Assembly (NCBI GenBank): GCA_038363925.1
Contig: JAQQWL010000002.1
Location: 2,232,001 to 2,296,000 of the forward strand
Direction of reading: 5' to 3'
Length of the DNA stretch: 64,000 nt
Source of the DNA: Apiospora phragmitis
Lineage: Eukaryota; Ascomycota; Sordariomycetes; Amphisphaeriales; Apiosporaceae
A program made the translations under genes and the position numbers. Below, piece by piece: positions 63,495 through 64,000 of this stretch (position 1 is its first letter; every line of letters starts with the position of its first letter). The notes beneath the pieces were generated by a model, which searched no databases, was not told where the DNA came from, and was given only the letters and a program-made list of their open reading frames with translations.

Positions 63495-64000
63495 ATGGCT
63501 TCGGCAACCCGGACGCTCGTCCGGAGCCGCCACTTGCTGCTGCAACGCACCACTCCCCCATCATCATCACTATCATCACCAAGGCAGAAATGGTGCATAA
63601 GTAGCAACCTCTATTCTCCCGCCTGGCTATCACCACACCGGCGCCACTTCTCCGCCGAGGCGGTCGCACACCGACCAACCGGGTTCAGATCTACGTCTCG
63701 CGCAGCCACGACCCCTATCTCAACCTGTCCTTTGAGCACTACCTCCTGCAGAAGTCGCACCCGGACTCGGTCGTGCTGCTTCTCTACACCAACCGGCCCT
63801 GTGTTGTCATCGGCCGCAACCAGAACCCCTGGCTCGAGGTCGGAATCGGCGCCCTGAACCAGCCGGCGCTCCTGGCGCCGCCCGTGCCTCGAGAAGCGGA
63901 TGACCATGACCACGAGGAGGCGCTGGGCGTGCAGCTGGTGCGCCGTCGCTCCGGCGGCGGCACCGTCTTCCACGACCTCAGCAACGTCAACTACAGCGTG
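63495..64000 (+). CDS. AIM22: Lipoate-protein ligase A family (mitochondrial), 5' part, one frameshift
   Basis: Attaches or transfers lipoate to E2 subunits of mitochondrial 2-oxoacid dehydrogenases and to glycine-cleavage H protein. The first 55 residues are rich in Arg, Ser and Leu with no acidic residue before about residue 54, a typical mitochondrial presequence. After it the frame changes: one base seems lost between about 63650 and 63685. From 63686 the conserved domain reads QIYVSRSHDPYLNLSFEHYL, then VVLLLYTNRPCVVIGRNQNPW, and the lipoyl-AMP-binding RRRSGGGTVFHDLSNVNYSV at the window edge. The gene runs off the window. An intron could not be fitted in place of the frameshift by eye. 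Yeast AIM22 (LIP3) is the closest named relative, assigned by motif only. Confidence 0.87.

Overview
The window looks like nuclear DNA of a filamentous ascomycete (Pezizomycotina, probably a sordariomycete). Genes carry a few short introns (about 50-140 bp) with GTAAGT/GTATGT donors and YAG acceptors, coding regions are GC-rich at third positions, the gene families are fungal, and one element is A/T-saturated in the way RIP (repeat-induced point mutation) leaves it. No bacterial features, rRNA, CRISPR array or convincing tRNA were seen.

Layout. 1-1367: 3' part of a mitochondrial i-AAA protease (YME1 type). 4401-5872 (minus): four-finger C2H2 transcription factor with a His-Gln repeat. About 5.9-32 kb: a gene-poor stretch with microsatellites and, at 23625-24581, a 957-bp RIP-degraded element with 75-bp terminal inverted repeats flanked by TA. 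32072-33292: GRE2-like SDR reductase, convergent with 33631-35645 (minus), a Cys-rich single-pass membrane protein. 38924-42573: ubiquitin-chain E4 factor UFD2. 43437-43719 (minus): possible small protein. 44886-46639: fungal zinc-finger-like protein. 49691-55859: DOCK-family Rho-GEF (DCK1 type). 57948-59477: type II membrane glycosyltransferase-like protein. 60141-61534 (minus): decayed flavin-containing monooxygenase. 61660-62913 (minus): chorismate synthase ARO2, divergent from 63495->64000, a lipoate-protein ligase.

The genes are mostly housekeeping and unrelated to one another (mitochondrial proteolysis, ubiquitin chain elongation, Rac/Rho signalling, shikimate pathway, lipoylation); there is no operon and no secondary-metabolite cluster. 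The most useful points for a second look are: (1) ten single-base frameshifts spread over six otherwise well-conserved genes, six of them extra bases and at least four in short homopolymer runs, which suggests sequence error rather than gene death; (2) by contrast, a truly decayed FMO with many frameshifts, two CAG-to-TAG stops and loss of its N-terminal third; (3) the RIP-mutated TIR element, whose two ends differ by transitions only; (4) a 26-kb gene desert. I found no clearly new multi-gene system.
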